A stretch of DNA of 64,000 nt, from positions 36,389,501 to 36,453,500 of the forward strand of contig NC_134150.1 in NCBI RefSeq assembly GCF_033958435.1. The letters run 5' to 3'. The stretch is from Carettochelys insculpta. Lineage: Eukaryota; Chordata; Testudines; Carettochelyidae. The notes beneath the pieces were generated by a model. The model was not told the DNA's origin. It made no database searches and saw nothing but the letters and a program-made list of their open reading frames with translations. Position 1 is the stretch's first letter, and the number at the start of each line of letters is the position of its first letter. A program made the translations under genes and the position numbers. Positions 1 through 11,995 of the stretch are shown here, in pieces.

Positions 1-1168
1 TTTGTCTGATTGTTGATTGGCTGGGGAGATATACATGGGCCTCTCCTGACTCTGTTGTCCTTTGGCATATTCAGAATTGGATGGTGGTAGTGGGGAATCC
101 TTTTGTTATCCTGAGAAGGGTCAGAGAAGAGGTTAGAACAGATTTATTACACTGAAATTCTGCACTACCTCCTTGCAGAGTTTTGTCCCATGGCCCTTTT
201 TCTTTAGATTACAATTTTAAAAAGGAATGCTTACATAGTTTAGACAAAAATTATACTGCCCAATAACCTGCAAGCTGTCAGTGCTGAACCCACAGTAAAG
301 GGCAACAAACAATATTCATTTCCTCAGGGACATTATTAAACAACCTGCTCACTTATTACCTCCAAAGGGAGTGGATCCAGAATTTTACATATTTGCTTTA
401 GGTTTTTGGTTTTTTTTTTTAACTTTTTACTGAGCGATGATTCAGACCAGCATAGAAATATTGGACTTAGTATTTCTGTGGAAACATAAATGAAATGTTA
501 GGGAAAAAAATAACGTGGAAAGAGCAATAAGAAAGAATGATTTGGCAAGATTGTCAGCCTGACAGGGCAAGATTAGTTTCTAATCCTTTTATATTCTGGT
601 GTGTAAATACAAGTTTGCAAAGCATCTAGCTTGCAGGAAGCTTCATATAGTTCTAGGATTTTCCACATACTGTTGCCACTAATATGGAACATGCCTGGAA
701 AAAAAGAATTCTTAGACATTCTGTCTGATGGAGAGAAAAAGGGCTGCAAGTCAAGAATAGACACATGAAAAGAACAGGAATGCCATCTGTCTAGCTAAGT
801 GATGTCCTGGGCAGTGTAAACAACTATTTCATTTGGAGGGTTTTCCTTGGTTTAAAACTGGGGATGGGTGTGCATGAAACAGTGTCAGTCTCACTTTAAA
901 TGGTTTTGAAAGGAATTAAGAATCACTGTGTGGTAGGCTGTTGCTTCTGGTATTTTTTAAAACTATTTACAGTGGACTCATGTCTCCAAATTTTGTCCCA
1001 CTCACATGGAATATGTCTATTTTTTTTCAGTTAAATGAAAAATCAAATCAAAACAACCTCTGGCTGGCGGGCGAGTACTGAAGTGGGTGGGATAGCCAGG
1101 CTAATAGTTGTTTGGCTAATTGGAGTTCCTCTTTTGGGGGCGGGTGGATAGACTAGACTGGTAACTAA
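1..1168. other. Upstream intron, no feature seen
   Basis: AT-rich unique-looking sequence upstream of the cadherin exon. I see no coding exon, RNA gene or recognisable repeat apart from short T runs. It is read as the 3' part of the CDH13 intron that precedes the exon. Confidence 0.5.
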
Positions 1169-1486
1169 GGCTATATTTACACTGTGCCCTTACCTCGAAA
1201 TAAGGTACATAGTTTGTGCTATGAAAATTGTGTATCCTATTTTGAGTCAATTTCAAAATAGGTTATTTTGGGGTTTGGCACTGCTATGGAGCACCGAATT
1301 TCAAAGTACTGTGCTATTTCAAGGCATTCCTTTCTCCTCCCTTGCAACAAGGGGTAGAGGGATGCCAAAATAGCATGCCCAGTATTTCAAAAATATTTTG
1401 AAATACTGGGTCTTTTTCCTAGTTACGAAGTTACTATTTCAGTATTCTGAGGAATCCCAAAATAACTCCATAGTGTAAACGTAGCC
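1169..1486. mobile_element. PIF/Harbinger-type MITE, TSD TAA
   Basis: The ends are inverted repeats: GGCTATATTTACAC on the left and GTGTAAACGTAGCC on the right. They are flanked by an exact TAA duplication (1166-1168 and 1487-1489). The interior has CGAAATA/TATTTCG-like motifs typical of the other Harbinger-type MITEs in this window. It has no coding capacity. A 3-bp TSD is usual for PIF/Harbinger; membership is inferred from the shared termini. Confidence 0.75.
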
Positions 1487-1731
1487 TAACTGACTGTTGA
1501 CTGACTCATCTTATACACATCAAGGCTCTTTTCACAGTTAGATATTAAAATGTCATTCTGTTTTCTGAATGATTTAAGGCATGGTTTTGTGTCTGTCTTT
1601 AAATGTCAAGAAATTTATTTTATAGTTTTACATTAGGGTAAGACTTAAAGTTGTTTCTCTTGAACTGCTACACTTGTAAAAGTTTTGATCAGTTCAGTCA
1701 AGCTGGTCCTAACCTGTTATGTCCACTGAAC

Positions 1732-1733
1732 AG
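1732..1733 (+). promoter_or_regulatory. CDH13: 3' splice acceptor of cadherin exon
   Basis: The AG dinucleotide ends ACTGAACAG directly before the first conserved codon (GTT, Val). The upstream tract is only weakly pyrimidine-rich. The position matches where similarity to T-cadherin begins. Confidence 0.75.
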
Positions 1734-1886
1734 GTTATCAACAGCGATGGAGCAGAGGGATCAAGGTTTCGACTTTCTGGAAAGGGAGTGGATCAAGAGC
1801 CAAAAGGAGCATTCAAAATCAATGAGAACACTGGGGAAGTCTTGGTGACACGGTCCCTCGATAGAGAAGCAATTCCCACTTACCAA
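1734..1886 (+). CDS. CDH13: T-cadherin (CDH13) exon, part of EC1
   Basis: This 153-bp phase-0 exon encodes 51 residues, from [12 protein letters not shown] to [11 protein letters not shown]. It lies in the first extracellular cadherin repeat (EC1) of T-cadherin. T-cadherin is a GPI-anchored cell-surface adhesion protein with no cytoplasmic tail, and a receptor for adiponectin and LDL. The block [10 protein letters not shown], the ENTGEV turn and the LDRE calcium-binding motif are all present. From memory of the family, length and boundaries equal the human CDH13 segment with about 75% identity. The calcium-linker motif DxNDN belongs to the next exon, which I did not find here. No frameshift or stop is seen. 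The exon sits alone between very long introns, as expected for CDH13. Classical type I cadherins share the fold but not the GVDQEPKG signature, so the paralogue call is fairly secure; exon number is not asserted. Confidence 0.93.
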
Positions 1887-1892
1887 GTGAGT
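1887..1892 (+). promoter_or_regulatory. CDH13: 5' splice donor of cadherin exon
   Basis: GTGAGT follows the CAA (Gln) codon in TACCAA|GTGAGT, a near-consensus vertebrate donor. It fixes the exon end and opens the long intron that fills the rest of the window. Confidence 0.9.
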
Positions 1893-2534
1893 ATTCTTAG
1901 TATTATGGCCTATATCTCTGTCTTGACAAGGTATCTTTTCCCTGTAGTTCAGGTTTGCTGCTTTTTGGGATTACTGCAAGTTTGAAATTTGGATTATTAC
2001 TGTTTGCTACTATTTCTATAAAAATTTTCAGACTGTGAATACTTGCATGTTCAGTTTCTGAAGACACTTTCCTACCCACCACATGCATGCAAAGGACATG
2101 CATTTAGTGCCTCTAAATTATAGGGGATCCAGATTCCCAAAGCTGGCTTTTTCGTTCCTCTTCCTGAGCTGTGAGTCAGACCAGCACATAAATACTTGTG
2201 TTTTGTTTATGTAAAGTCTGTCTTTTGTCTCTCCTAGAGACAGTTTGTGAAAACTGTGCATGACATTGATTTGCGAATGCAACATTCTGCTTGGACAAAA
2301 AGAGGTCTCCGTTGAGAATATCGAGAACATTAAATAATCCTTTGTTTTGCAACTTTCTTTCCAATTAAACTTTCTTTGTGCTACATAGAATAATTTCAGT
2401 TGTCTGCTTCTTATTTTCTCAAGATGTCCATCGAAAACTATATTATGCAGCTCTACTTTGTAATCAAGAAGCTCTCTCTAGTGGACTATGAAAAATATTG
2501 TTAATATTTGTTTGGTGTATAGAATTCTTCAGAA
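1893..2534. other. Intron, no feature seen
   Basis: Intronic sequence after the cadherin donor. No exon or clear repeat was recognised before the DIRS-like remnant. Confidence 0.4.
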
Positions 2535-3749
2535 TATGTTGTTATACTTTTTCTTGTTCAAGTAGTTCATTGGGTATATGCTCACCTTGTGCACCAGTGC
2601 TAGAGATTTGTCATAGATGTACACACAGGGACAGGCACACGTACAGTCTGGCTTTCCTCGGTGCTCTGAGCCGACACTCATTGGAGCCATCTTGCCTACA
2701 CTACTTTCCCTTGTTAGGGTCAGAGGTCAGAGCATGTATTGTGCTTTACAGCCCTCATGTCTCTATGACCATTTAATTAGTATATTATTAACTAGTTACT
2801 GAGGGACTTTCCTCATCCTACCTTGAAGCAACTGTCTACCTCAGTGATACAAGACCAGCCTCAAGGGAGTCCTGCTTTGTCTCTTTGTCTCGTTCTCATC
2901 TCTGGGTGAGGCTCTGGCACTGGGTTAGTTTAAGGCTTACCAAGTGTTCCCAAATCATGGCCGCATCTTTTGGCATTCAGATGCAGCTGGTGGGGTAGAA
3001 TTTGCACCTGGTGATTGCTGGAAAAGAAGCCACTCTTAGCAATAAGGTGATAAACCAGCACGTCAAGTTGTCCTGGCAAAAATCCATCATCTGTTACACC
3101 TCTGGCAATGCTCACAGAGCATAAATGAGAGAATTTTGAACAGATCTTTCAGCACTTTATAGTTTGTTATACACTAGCTGTTGCACACTAGCGTTGTTTG
3201 GCAGAAAGGTTAATTCACCTATCAGATTGCAACTTTGCATAGCCAATTGCCCAGCGATGCACTATCAGAATTTTTAACAACTACGTGAGGACTCCAGGGT
3301 GAGTTGCAGTCCCCATTGTTGGTCACTCTGTCAAGCTTTGTGGGCTTTCCTGGTTGCTGCCTGCTCAGTTGTAAGTGTCATGGTGTTTGTTGTCACCATG
3401 TGGCACTGCCATAGCTGCAGTGTAGTGATACTGCAGACCATTTGAGGCAACGTGTTGTTCTCCTTCTAGACACATGAGGCACTACATACACTGAAAAACT
3501 CTAGGGCAGTAAAAAAGTCACTGTCATTAGTCACAAGCCCCAAAAGGTGAGGATTTCATCCTTGCTTACAGCCATGACAGTTGTACCGCCTCTCTAGAAA
3601 GTTGGACCAAGTCCAGGCACATGGGGACCAATACGGAGGTTCCCCCCATCTTCATCCTCAATCATTTAATCTGAACAGCTACAGGACTCAAGCTGTACTG
3701 TTTGACCTCTCCCTTGAGAACAGCATACTATGAACTCAAATCTTCTGGA

Positions 3750-4770
3750 CTTTTCCCTCCCTTTGGGTACATCTTGTTTCATTTCTTAAGTGTGTGGGAA
3801 ACCATCATCACAGACAAGGAGGTCTGGAGCACACTGAAATGGAGATGTACCTGACAGCTTCTTTCTCTCTCCCCTTTCCACTCTACTCCACTTATCCCTG
3901 TTCATAGACCCATCTCATAAGTCTGCACTAGGACAGAAATACATGCTCTGTGTTCTTCAGGAGCTATAGTGGAAGTTTCTCATTAGTACTGGGGCAGAAG
4001 CTGATATGCCTGTTACTGTCTAACACCAAAGCAATAGAGAGGCTCAGGCTCATTGTAGAATTTCAGAATGTGAACATCATCTAAGGATTAAAGTTCCCAT
4101 GCTTTCCTGTGAGACCATTGTGTATCATTTAAAAGCTATCCCTAGACCTCAACAAGGAACTGTCCCAGGATCTGGGAGCACATGGTGGCTTGTATGATGT
4201 TACTCAGCCCTCCCTCTCCATCTTTTCTCAGATCAAGTGCATCGTCTGGACAAGTTAGTGTGTATGCCAGCAAAGGTTTTGTTGTGCATGGTGGGTGAAC
4301 CAAGACAATGCCCACAGGGTCACTGATTCTCCCAGCAGTGTCCTTGAGGACATCTGCTTCTGCTATCGAGTGGGAATGTTATTTGGGTTATCAGCAAGCT
4401 CAGGACCTGTGGTCCACTCATGAGGGCAAATTACACCTAACTCTTCTTGAGTGGTGTGTGCTAACCAGAGTATCTCAGCAGTTCCCTTCACACATCCAAG
4501 GTAGGAGCATGAAAGTGCTCACCACTGACACCACAGCAGAATGTTATGTGAATGAGCAGCAGGAATACCAGGTCAGATGGGCTGTGTCAGGAAGCAGACA
4601 GGAGGTGGAATTTCTGCATACCTAATGAGTTCATTCTCAAAGCAATGCACCTGCCAGGAGTTCAGGATGGCCTGGCAGATGGCCAGAGCAGATTATTCAG
4701 CTTGGCTGGTGAATGGTATGGCTGTTCTAAGATCATAGCTTTGGGTAGGGGGAGTTTCTGCAGTGGATGC
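3750..4770 (+). pseudogene. DIRS-like RT/RNase H, decayed
   Basis: Translated pieces in changing frames resemble DIRS reverse transcriptase followed by RNase H. Near 4340-4550 one frame reads LWSTHEGKLHLTLLEW and QGRSMKVLTTDTTAECYVNEQ. After a frameshift near 4555 the next frame reads RSDGLCQEADRRWNFCI and LPGVQDGLADGQSR, the expected tail of this domain. Upstream fragments include LIVEFQNVNIIXG, where DIRS RTs have a LIVDLRxLN motif. Stops and frameshifts show it is not functional. The call rests on motif memory; a translated search against DIRS1-like Pol would decide it. Confidence 0.6.
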
Positions 4771-4871
4771 ATTCTCAATTCAGTAGAAGGTGTTACTGTA
4801 CAAACTGTTTTCTCTCATCCTTTAGTAGCTCCTCCTGTTCACCACCCCGCTGTGAAGTTATTCAGCATAGC

Positions 4872-5295
4872 TAGGGTGATCATCCTTCCTGTATTAGCTG
4901 GGACGGTCCCGTATTTGGAATGCCAAAAAGGCATCCCTGCTAATTTTCTAAAAGGGACTAATTGTCCCATATTTGGGCCCTACGCCTGTCTGACCTTTTC
5001 TGCCAGCTGAGCCTTGGAGGAGCATGGGTGGCTGCCATGTCCTTGCCGCTTCTCTGAGGCTCGGGGGAGAGCTGGCAGCTGCTGCTTCCCCAGGGCTCCT
5101 GGGGAGCACTGGGGACTGCTACTTCCCTGGGCTCCCTGAGAACAATGGTGGCTGCTGCTTCCCCGGGGCTTGGGGAAGGCCAGTGGCTGCCACCTCCTTT
5201 CTGGCTCCCCAGGGCTTGGTGGAGCTGGGAGGAGCCACCCCTTCACCCCATATCTCCCTCTCCCATATTTGGGACAGGGAGATATGGTCGCCCTA
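4872..5295. mobile_element. hAT-like non-autonomous element
   Basis: The ends are imperfect inverted repeats, TAGGGTGATCATCCTTCC and GGAGATATGGTCGCCCTA. The flanking octamers AGCATAGC and TGCATAGG match at 6 of 8 positions, as expected for an old 8-bp hAT duplication. The interior has the GGGAC/GTCCC-rich blocks common in this repeat type and no transposase. It lies inside the DIRS-like remnant, between its RT and recombinase parts. Confidence 0.6.
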
Positions 5296-5443
5296 TGCAT
5301 AGGGAAGCATTGTGATTTCTTTCACAGCTGGGGGAGACTAGGCCTGAGGCTCCTTGGTATACTCTGAGTTGTGTATTAATGTGTGTATACCTCACACCAG
5401 ACCCACTCAGACAAACCACCAGTAACAGACTTTATTCTGTTGA

Positions 5444-5458
5444 AAAAAAAAAAAAAAA
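5444..5458 (+). repeat. Poly(A) run
   Basis: A pure 15-base A tract, possibly the 3' tail of an old retroposed insertion or a simple repeat. Confidence 0.6.
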
Positions 5459-5683
5459 GCCCACAAAACAGGATCACAGTTCAGCAGGCCCTCTTCTCTG
5501 CCTGCAGCCTGCATGCTGCTTCAGCTCCTTCTCTGCTGGGATCTTGGGTCAGGCAGAGGGTACAGTTCTCCCAGCAGGCTGCAGTTTGTAGTCCACAACT
5601 TGTAGTTCCCATGGCTGCTGCTGAAATGCACTGGTCCTTGGGCTACACTTTGACAAACATGTTCATAAACAGCCTTGGGCAGT

Positions 5684-6137
5684 GTTCCCTCTAATTTTTC
5701 CCATCCCATCCCTGTGTGGAATGAGCTTTGTGTGCCAGCACATCAGAAAATGTCTGTGGTGCTGGTGGTAGGCCTGAGGGATTAGGAGCATGAAGAGGGC
5801 TCAGGACGAGGGAAAGGTGTTGGCATGCAGAGGTGTGTGGACACTGGGGTGAGGCAAGGGATGAAGGGTTTGAGGTAGAGGCTGCCCGGGATCTATGTTG
5901 TGGAGAAAGGACTCCCCCCAGCTCTTGCTCCCTGCTGCAACAGCTTGGTTGAGGGGTGAGGAAAAGTACCTTCTTCCCTCTCTCCTGCCAGCCACAGCAG
6001 GTCCATGCAAGGGTGGGTTGTGTCAGAGAGGAGGGTGTTTCTTCCTTTGCTGTGGAAAGAAGCCTCTCTCCCATTGCAGCCCTATGCACCCACATGGCAT
6101 TTAATAGGCTGCAATGTAGCCATGCAGTTTAGAGGGA
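5684..6137 (+). repeat. Interspersed repeat family A, copy 1
   Basis: Starts with CAGTGTTCCCTCTAATTTTT and continues into a GC-rich body. The same start occurs at 8983 and, inverted, near 19088, 21655 and 58280. It ends near TAGAGGGAACTTAAG, roughly an inverse of its start. I do not recognise the family; the mirrored ends suggest a DNA element. Confidence 0.5.
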
Positions 6138-6224
6138 ACTTAAGCCTTAGTTAGTCTATCCCTACCTATCAGGGTCCAACTCCTCTTTGTGACCTGGATT
6201 TAGTTTTACAGGTACTTACAGGAC

Positions 6225-6770
6225 TTCCATGCCAGCACTTAGCTTCTTGTTGTCTGTAGTCTTTTTAGTAGCCATCATTTCTGTGGAGAGAGCGATGGAA
6301 TTGCATACTCTTGTAAGTGATCCTCCACATATGATATCCTACAAGGACAAGGTGCTGTTTAGGTTACATCCTATTTTTCTTTCTAAAGCAAAATCTGATT
6401 TTCACCTCAATCATGCAATATTCTTACTTGCCCCTTCCCCACCCCATAATACATGCTTCACAATTCAGATGTGCACCAAGAAATGGCCTGTTATGTGATG
6501 AGAACAAAACTTCAGGGTTTTTTTTTGTTGTTTTTTTGTTTTTTTGACAGCTCTCTGTGCCCTATGGAGAACGAAGGGGAGTTCTCTAAACAGATTGCCA
6601 AGTGCTGCCCTGCTAATGATAGTATAGCACCTGTAAAGTTATCAATTCAGTCAGCAAAGGATGTGTTCAACCTCCGCTGCATTTGTAGGAAGTATTTATA
6701 TTGCTGACATTTGTAGAGCAGTGATGTGGCCTTCAATGGGAATGTTGGCTTGTTAGTATGCAATTACTAC
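6225..6770 (+). pseudogene. DIRS-like tyrosine recombinase, decayed
   Basis: One frame at 6229-6450 reads VVFLVAIISVERAMELHTL, then YKDKVLFRLHPIFLSKAKSDF. This resembles the N-terminal half of the DIRS tyrosine recombinase core (VFLVAITSARRVSEL, then DKVVLR), which carries the first catalytic Arg. The Arg region here reads VERAMEL, so the RRxxEL block is altered. Further on (about 6690-6760) DICRAVMWPS resembles the block near the C-terminal Tyr. Poly(T) expansion at 6519-6546 and frameshifts break the gene. Its place after RT/RNase H fits DIRS gene order. Confidence 0.6.
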
Positions 6771-7070
6771 AGCACCAAGGGAAGATATGAATGTGTTGAA
6801 AAAAGTTCTACAGTCCCTTTTCTGGGACATTTAGCCTCACCTCCACTGGTAACAGCTTGAGAGTCACTTAGAGTACAATGAACATATGCAATTGTCTGAG
6901 TAAGAAGAACCAGTTACTCACCTTCTGGTAACTATTGTTCCTTGAGATTTGTTGCATATGTTCATTATGAGTTGCATATGTTCAGCTTCTTCCCCAAAGC
7001 ACTAGAGTCTCTCGTCTATGTTTCGGTATGAAGGATGAGCAGAGAGTCTCCACCATTTCTAGAGAGAACA

Positions 7071-8420
7071 GGTACAAGAAGGTGAGAAATCTTTTGACAG
7101 AAAAGACTCTGAAGAAATTAAGAATCTTCAGCTGGTCCACAGTTTTCCCTGCAGATATTCATAAAAATGACTTATTTAAAGAAAGTTAACAACTTTACAG
7201 CAATTCTTTGTTATACATAGATAGACCACATGGGATCTGTCACATGCTCTCTCCACCACTTTGATGGTGCACTTGGTGGTATTAATACAGATTGACAGGT
7301 GGAATCAAAACCTCAAGAAGCAACTTGATTTGCACGTTGCTGCTTCTTCTTGCAGGCCTGTGCACTTGCCATCTGTGGCCTCATCCAGTGTGAAAATCTC
7401 ATTGTTCCAAAAGCATGATGTACACATTCTGTGTTGGCAGGTCTGGTCATTACCATCAAGCTGTTACACTCTTGTTTCCCAATGTGTTGTGATCAATACC
7501 TGTGGTTTAGAATTTTTCCCTATCGCTCATCATTGGGAAGGGACTTCCCAATCATATAAATATCCATATTTGCTGAGTAGCGTGGCTTTAAATGCACCAT
7601 GTTGTGGTTTCTGCCAGTTAAATGTCACATGATGGTTTCCTGGTTCACAGTTGGGGTTACTATTCAGATTTATCCTAAGCAGTCATAGGGGACTTATGGT
7701 TAGCAAACAAACAAAAAAACCCACAAAAAAAAACAACCTTCAATTTCACATTGTGACTCTGTTTCTCATCTTCTTTTTGCAGCTGTTCTTTTTTCTCTTC
7801 TTTTTTCCCTTTGCTGGGTTACCTTCTTCCACTCAGCTCCTTCAGAATAAACCCTGAATATTTTTTTTCAGCTGGAAAATCATAGCAGTCTTTTCAGCCT
7901 AGTACATTTAAAATCAAACCTCAGATTCTGTGCCTATGTGATCTGGTGGGGCATATGTTAAATTACAGCCACACTTTATTTCCCTAGAAGAGTAATGCAA
8001 ATCACATAAAAATAATGCAGAGTAGTAGATTACCCAGAGCAATGCAAATGTTTATTTTAATGGACTGTAGCGCTTTCTATGTGACCTGTTATAAAACTCT
8101 TCTGCTCAGCATGCTCATCGAAGTCCTGTTGTGCAAACTGTAGCTGAAAAGTTCTGTAGGATAGCACTTAACTTGATTAGTCAGTCTGGAAAAAAAAACA
8201 AAAAACGACGAGTTGGTTTCAGTGTAGATGAATCACTGTATCAGGAAGACAGTCAGATTGTTTTTATTTTTTTCTGTGACTTGCTTGGTTCACTAAAAGA
8301 TGAATGGCTTGAAAGATTTGTAGCTGGGCTTTTTCTGTATTATTTCAAAAAAGTACATTGTGCCTAGAAAATGAGAGGTAGTTTCCATGGAAAGAAAGTA
8401 AAATATTTTTATATAATATG
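7071..8420. other. Intron, no feature seen
   Basis: AT-rich sequence with short A and T runs. Short reading frames here have no recognisable domain. Nothing further is supported. Confidence 0.4.
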
Positions 8421-8685
8421 TATATGGAAATACACATCTCATAGAGCTGAAAGGGACTTTGGGAGGTCATCAAATCCAGTCCCCTGCCCTCTTGGCAGGG
8501 CCAAGCAGAGGACCAAGTGGCAAGGCCCACTATCTGACAGATTTAAAAAAAAAACAAAAACTATTTGCCCCAGACCCCTAAATGGCCCCCTCAAGGACTG
8601 AGTTCACAACCTCAGGCTTAGGAAGCCTATGTTCAAAACACTGAGCTAACCATGTCCCCATCAGATGTTCTGCAGGATAGCAGAT
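8421..8685 (-). mobile_element. tRNA-derived SINE (minus)
   Basis: The reverse strand carries a tRNA-like head (gene-internal promoter region near 8680-8610) followed by a body ending with the reverse of CATAGAGCTGAAAGGGAC. The + strand copy at 15030-15235 shares the head, the block 'CCATTTAGGGGCCTGGGGCAAAT', split in this copy, and the tail 'CTTTCAGCTCTATGAGAT'. An A-rich stretch interrupts the body. Confidence 0.7.
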
Positions 8686-8982
8686 TAAAATGGTGCAGTA
8701 AAGATAAGGCTGTGCAAGAGGTGTGTATCACTATGTGCCATACACACGTACATGAGAAGAGTTAAAGAGGAATTTCATAGGTCTTAGGATCATGCCCTTT
8801 TTTCCCTTCTTTATAATGTATAAAAATAGTTTTCTTTTGCTTATTTTAAGCCCTGAAATTGAGGTTTTCTCCATTTTGTGGTTTCTATAAGATTCTAAGG
8901 ATTACTGAAAATGCTGTCTGATATTCATGCAAGAAGAATCTGATTAACAAAGAAGGGTAATGAATTAAATGTACCCTGATCA

Positions 8983-9172
8983 ATGTTCCCTCTATTTTTT
9001 CCATCCACAAGCAGAATAAATTGTGTTATGTGCATCAAGGTTCATACTGATAAGCACCAAAAGTAGCAACAGTTGCTGCTGGCTGGGGGCAGCTGGGGGC
9101 ACTCTGTTAATCAGCTGGGTGGCAGTTAAATTTCTCCCACCCAAGCACTCAGCTTACAGGGAACTCTGTGGT
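8983..9172 (+). repeat. Repeat family A, copy 2
   Basis: Begins ATGTTCCCTCTATTTTTTCC and contains AGAATAAATTGTGTTATGTG, both shared with the other family A copies. It ends near CAGCTTACAGGGAACTCTG, a partial inverse of the start. Confidence 0.6.
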
Positions 9173-11685
9173 CTTGATCCTTTAAGCATGCATTTAGAAA
9201 ATGCTCTGTTCTTCTATCTGAGATTTTCAGTGAGTCATCAGGCACAGACAAGAAGAGGATAGGAATTGCTACTCCTAATATTTCTAACAATCAGTATGTT
9301 TCCCTTCTCCTTTATGCATTGTAATGAAGAAAGGAAGACACTTAGGCCAAGATTTTTAAAAGTGATTTTTGCTGGGCTTGTTCTTTTGGTATTCATCTAG
9401 ATATGTGTGGTATTCAGAGGTGTGTGCTAAACAGTTTCTGAAAATCAGTGCCTTTCAAAGGCATCTTAAATTGAGCTCCCAAAAATCAGGCACAAAATTA
9501 CCAGACATTTTGGAAAAATTGAGCTACTTTTTTTCTCTTTCAAATTACCTCTGTGATATGCACAACCTAAAACGCGGCAATTGCTACCTTTTGGATGCTT
9601 AATCAGTGCAATCTGCGTTGCACTGATTAACATTTTTAAGTGGGGTTCAAATATATATTTGACATGGGAGGGCCAAGCATACCGCTAAATTCCAACTTGA
9701 ATCATTGGGAATCATTAGCTGCCTTGTCAAGTCAATTTCTTTTAAAGACACGTTTGGTCTCTGGGAGGAAGTGTTCTTACATAGAAAATTGTAGATGAAT
9801 CAACTCCAGGTGGATTTTGGATCTAACTGTGCCCTTGACTCTCCTTGCTGAGTGGTGTGGCTTTCACTGAAATCCTTCCCACTGACTTCTTTAGTATGTT
9901 TGGCAGAGTAAGAGTAATGTCTGGGAGAAGCAGCCAACTGAGAATTAGCTCAGCCAGAGGTACTTCGAAGAGTTACATACAGCTGGACCCAAGATGGCAA
10001 CGGCTGTTCATTTACACATCGGGAAAGAGTTTTCTAGGTCTGCTCTGATAACAAATGAAACTACAGAATTCTATAGAGTGCTGCTTAGAAACCAGGAAAA
10101 TAATACATTTTATGATGATGTAATCTACTGCTTGAGGGGGAAAAAAAAAGGGAGGGTGAAATGGAGCACTTCCTCTCCTCTGGCCAACCTTTAAGAAATA
10201 AGTTTAAATACTTGTCTGATTTTCACATAATGGAATGATCAACAGTATATAAGGGGCTTCCAGTATTTGGTTTTAACTACTAAACACTCTGTACAATACG
10301 CATGGCACAAAAGATTCAAAATTGGTGTTTATCCAATAATCACAGGGAATCTAAAGATTTCTCCATAGGGATCAGTAATGAAGACGATGTGGACATGAGG
10401 TCTAAAGCATGCTAACAGGTTGGACGTTAATCAATATGTGTAGACCCAGCTGATGTGTTTGAAACAGTAGTATTTCAAAGTGCATTAGGGGACCTTACAA
10501 AGACATGACCCATTACCATTTCTACCACAAAGAAAACCATGAATACATCCACGTGAATCTGAAAATGGCTAAAATAAAACTTTGAAAATGAAATGAATAA
10601 GCCCCAAAGCCCCAAATGTGCAGTATCTTATTCTCGATAGCATTTTTAAAAAATTTATAAACATAATTATACAATGGCATGAGTAGAAAAGAATGTTCAG
10701 CGTAATTATTCAAAAATTAATATCAAATACTAGTATTCATTTTTGACTCCTGATAAAGTATCCAAATATAAATATGCTATCAGCCTAATCTCAAAAGTTT
10801 ACATGGGGTAATCCATTGAATGCGGGAAAATGAATCACAATACAATAAAACCAAGATAGAAGTGTGAGGGATGGCACAGATTTAAAGAATCAGATCTCCA
10901 ACAATGGGAGTCATAAAAAAAATCACGTGAGACAAGGTGATGAGATAATAATACCTTTTAATGGTATTTACGTCTGTTGCTGAAAGAAACAAACTTTAAA
11001 ACTCCACAGAACTCTTCAGCTTTGTGGCATGCAAAAAGCTCTTCCTCTTTCACCAGCAAAAGCTGGTCCAAAAAACAATATTACTTCTTCCATTTTGTGT
11101 CTCTGATATCTGAGGGCCAGCACTGCTTCAGCAATACTGCAAACAATTGGGAAGTCACCATTTGCCCTCTATAACAATTAAATTTGCTGCAGTCTTTGTA
11201 GTAGTTCCTGAATTTAAGGGCAGGATTTTGCAAAGCACCAAAACCATTGACTTTAGTAGGAGCAGAGGTAGACCTATGCTAAGCACATAAAATACATAAA
11301 ACACTGCAAACACCATGGACAAATTCAATGGTGTTTTGATGCATGTTTCTGGGTCCTGTTTGTTTCAGAACAGAGTCCCAGCTCATGTTCCATAGGTACA
11401 ATTCTGTAGTATTTTCCCTCTAATTACTTTCTATTTGCAGTCACCTAGTTAAACTTGCAGGTACCTAGGTATGCAATCCAAGTATAGCTGCAAAAATACA
11501 AGTCAGTCATTTTGCTGGTGCGAGTTGACTGTCTGAAAACGTGCTCGTGCAGAATATTGGCTTAGCATGAAATTGCCCCCTACTCACAGATTCTACACAA
11601 TGGTCTGTGCACCACTTTTGCCCTCAGCTGTAGATGATTTACTAATGGTATCTGAAGTATTTTATACTCTTACATGTCAGATTTA
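9173..11685. other. Intron, no feature seen
   Basis: About 2.5 kb of AT-rich sequence without recognisable coding exons, RNA genes or repeats. Confidence 0.4.
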
Positions 11686-11995
11686 ACCAGGCCCAGCAAA
11701 ACGGGGCACAATGTGGGCAGTAGCACAGGGACCCAGCATTTCAAAGGGGCATGGAGCTTTGGCAATGGTGGTGGCTGGAGCTCTGTGCCTCTTTGAAACC
11801 ACAGCAGTGCAGCTCCACTGCTCTGTGTAGCTCTGAGGCAGGGGAGCTCAGCGCCATGGTCTGAGCCAGCACTAAGGGCTGAGTGCCCTAGGCCCCACCC
11901 CTTCTGCTGTTGGCCCTGCCCCTTCAGGGAGCACGGAGCTGGGCCTCTGTCCTGCCTTCCTCCAGGGAGCCACAGTGGCTGTTGGTCGTGCTGGG
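11686..11995 (+). repeat. Repeat family B, copy 1
   Basis: Contains the family signature CCCAGCATTTCAAAGGGGC, followed by GC-rich sequence with CCCCACCCCTTCTGCTGTTGG. Similar copies occur at 14803, 16790, 21290, 52105, 60600, 61370 and 62215. The family is not recognised; it has no open frame in common. Confidence 0.6.

Larger units (their letters stand above)
2535..7070 (+). mobile_element. DIRS-like retrotransposon remnant
   Basis: Internal pieces of a DIRS-type element lie in order on the + strand: reverse transcriptase/RNase H (about 3750-4770), then a tyrosine recombinase (about 6225-6770). DIRS elements insert with a recombinase instead of a DDE integrase. The outer limits are set only by similar-looking end sequences (TGTTCAAGTAGTTC near 2548 and TGTTCCTTGAGATTTG near 6947) and are approximate. 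The body is broken by many stops and frameshifts and is interrupted by a hAT-like element (4872-5295) and another repeat (5684-6137). Confidence 0.55.

Noticed and set aside
7261..7632. 123-residue + frame as a possible exon
   Set aside because: No recognisable domain and no flanking splice signals in frame.
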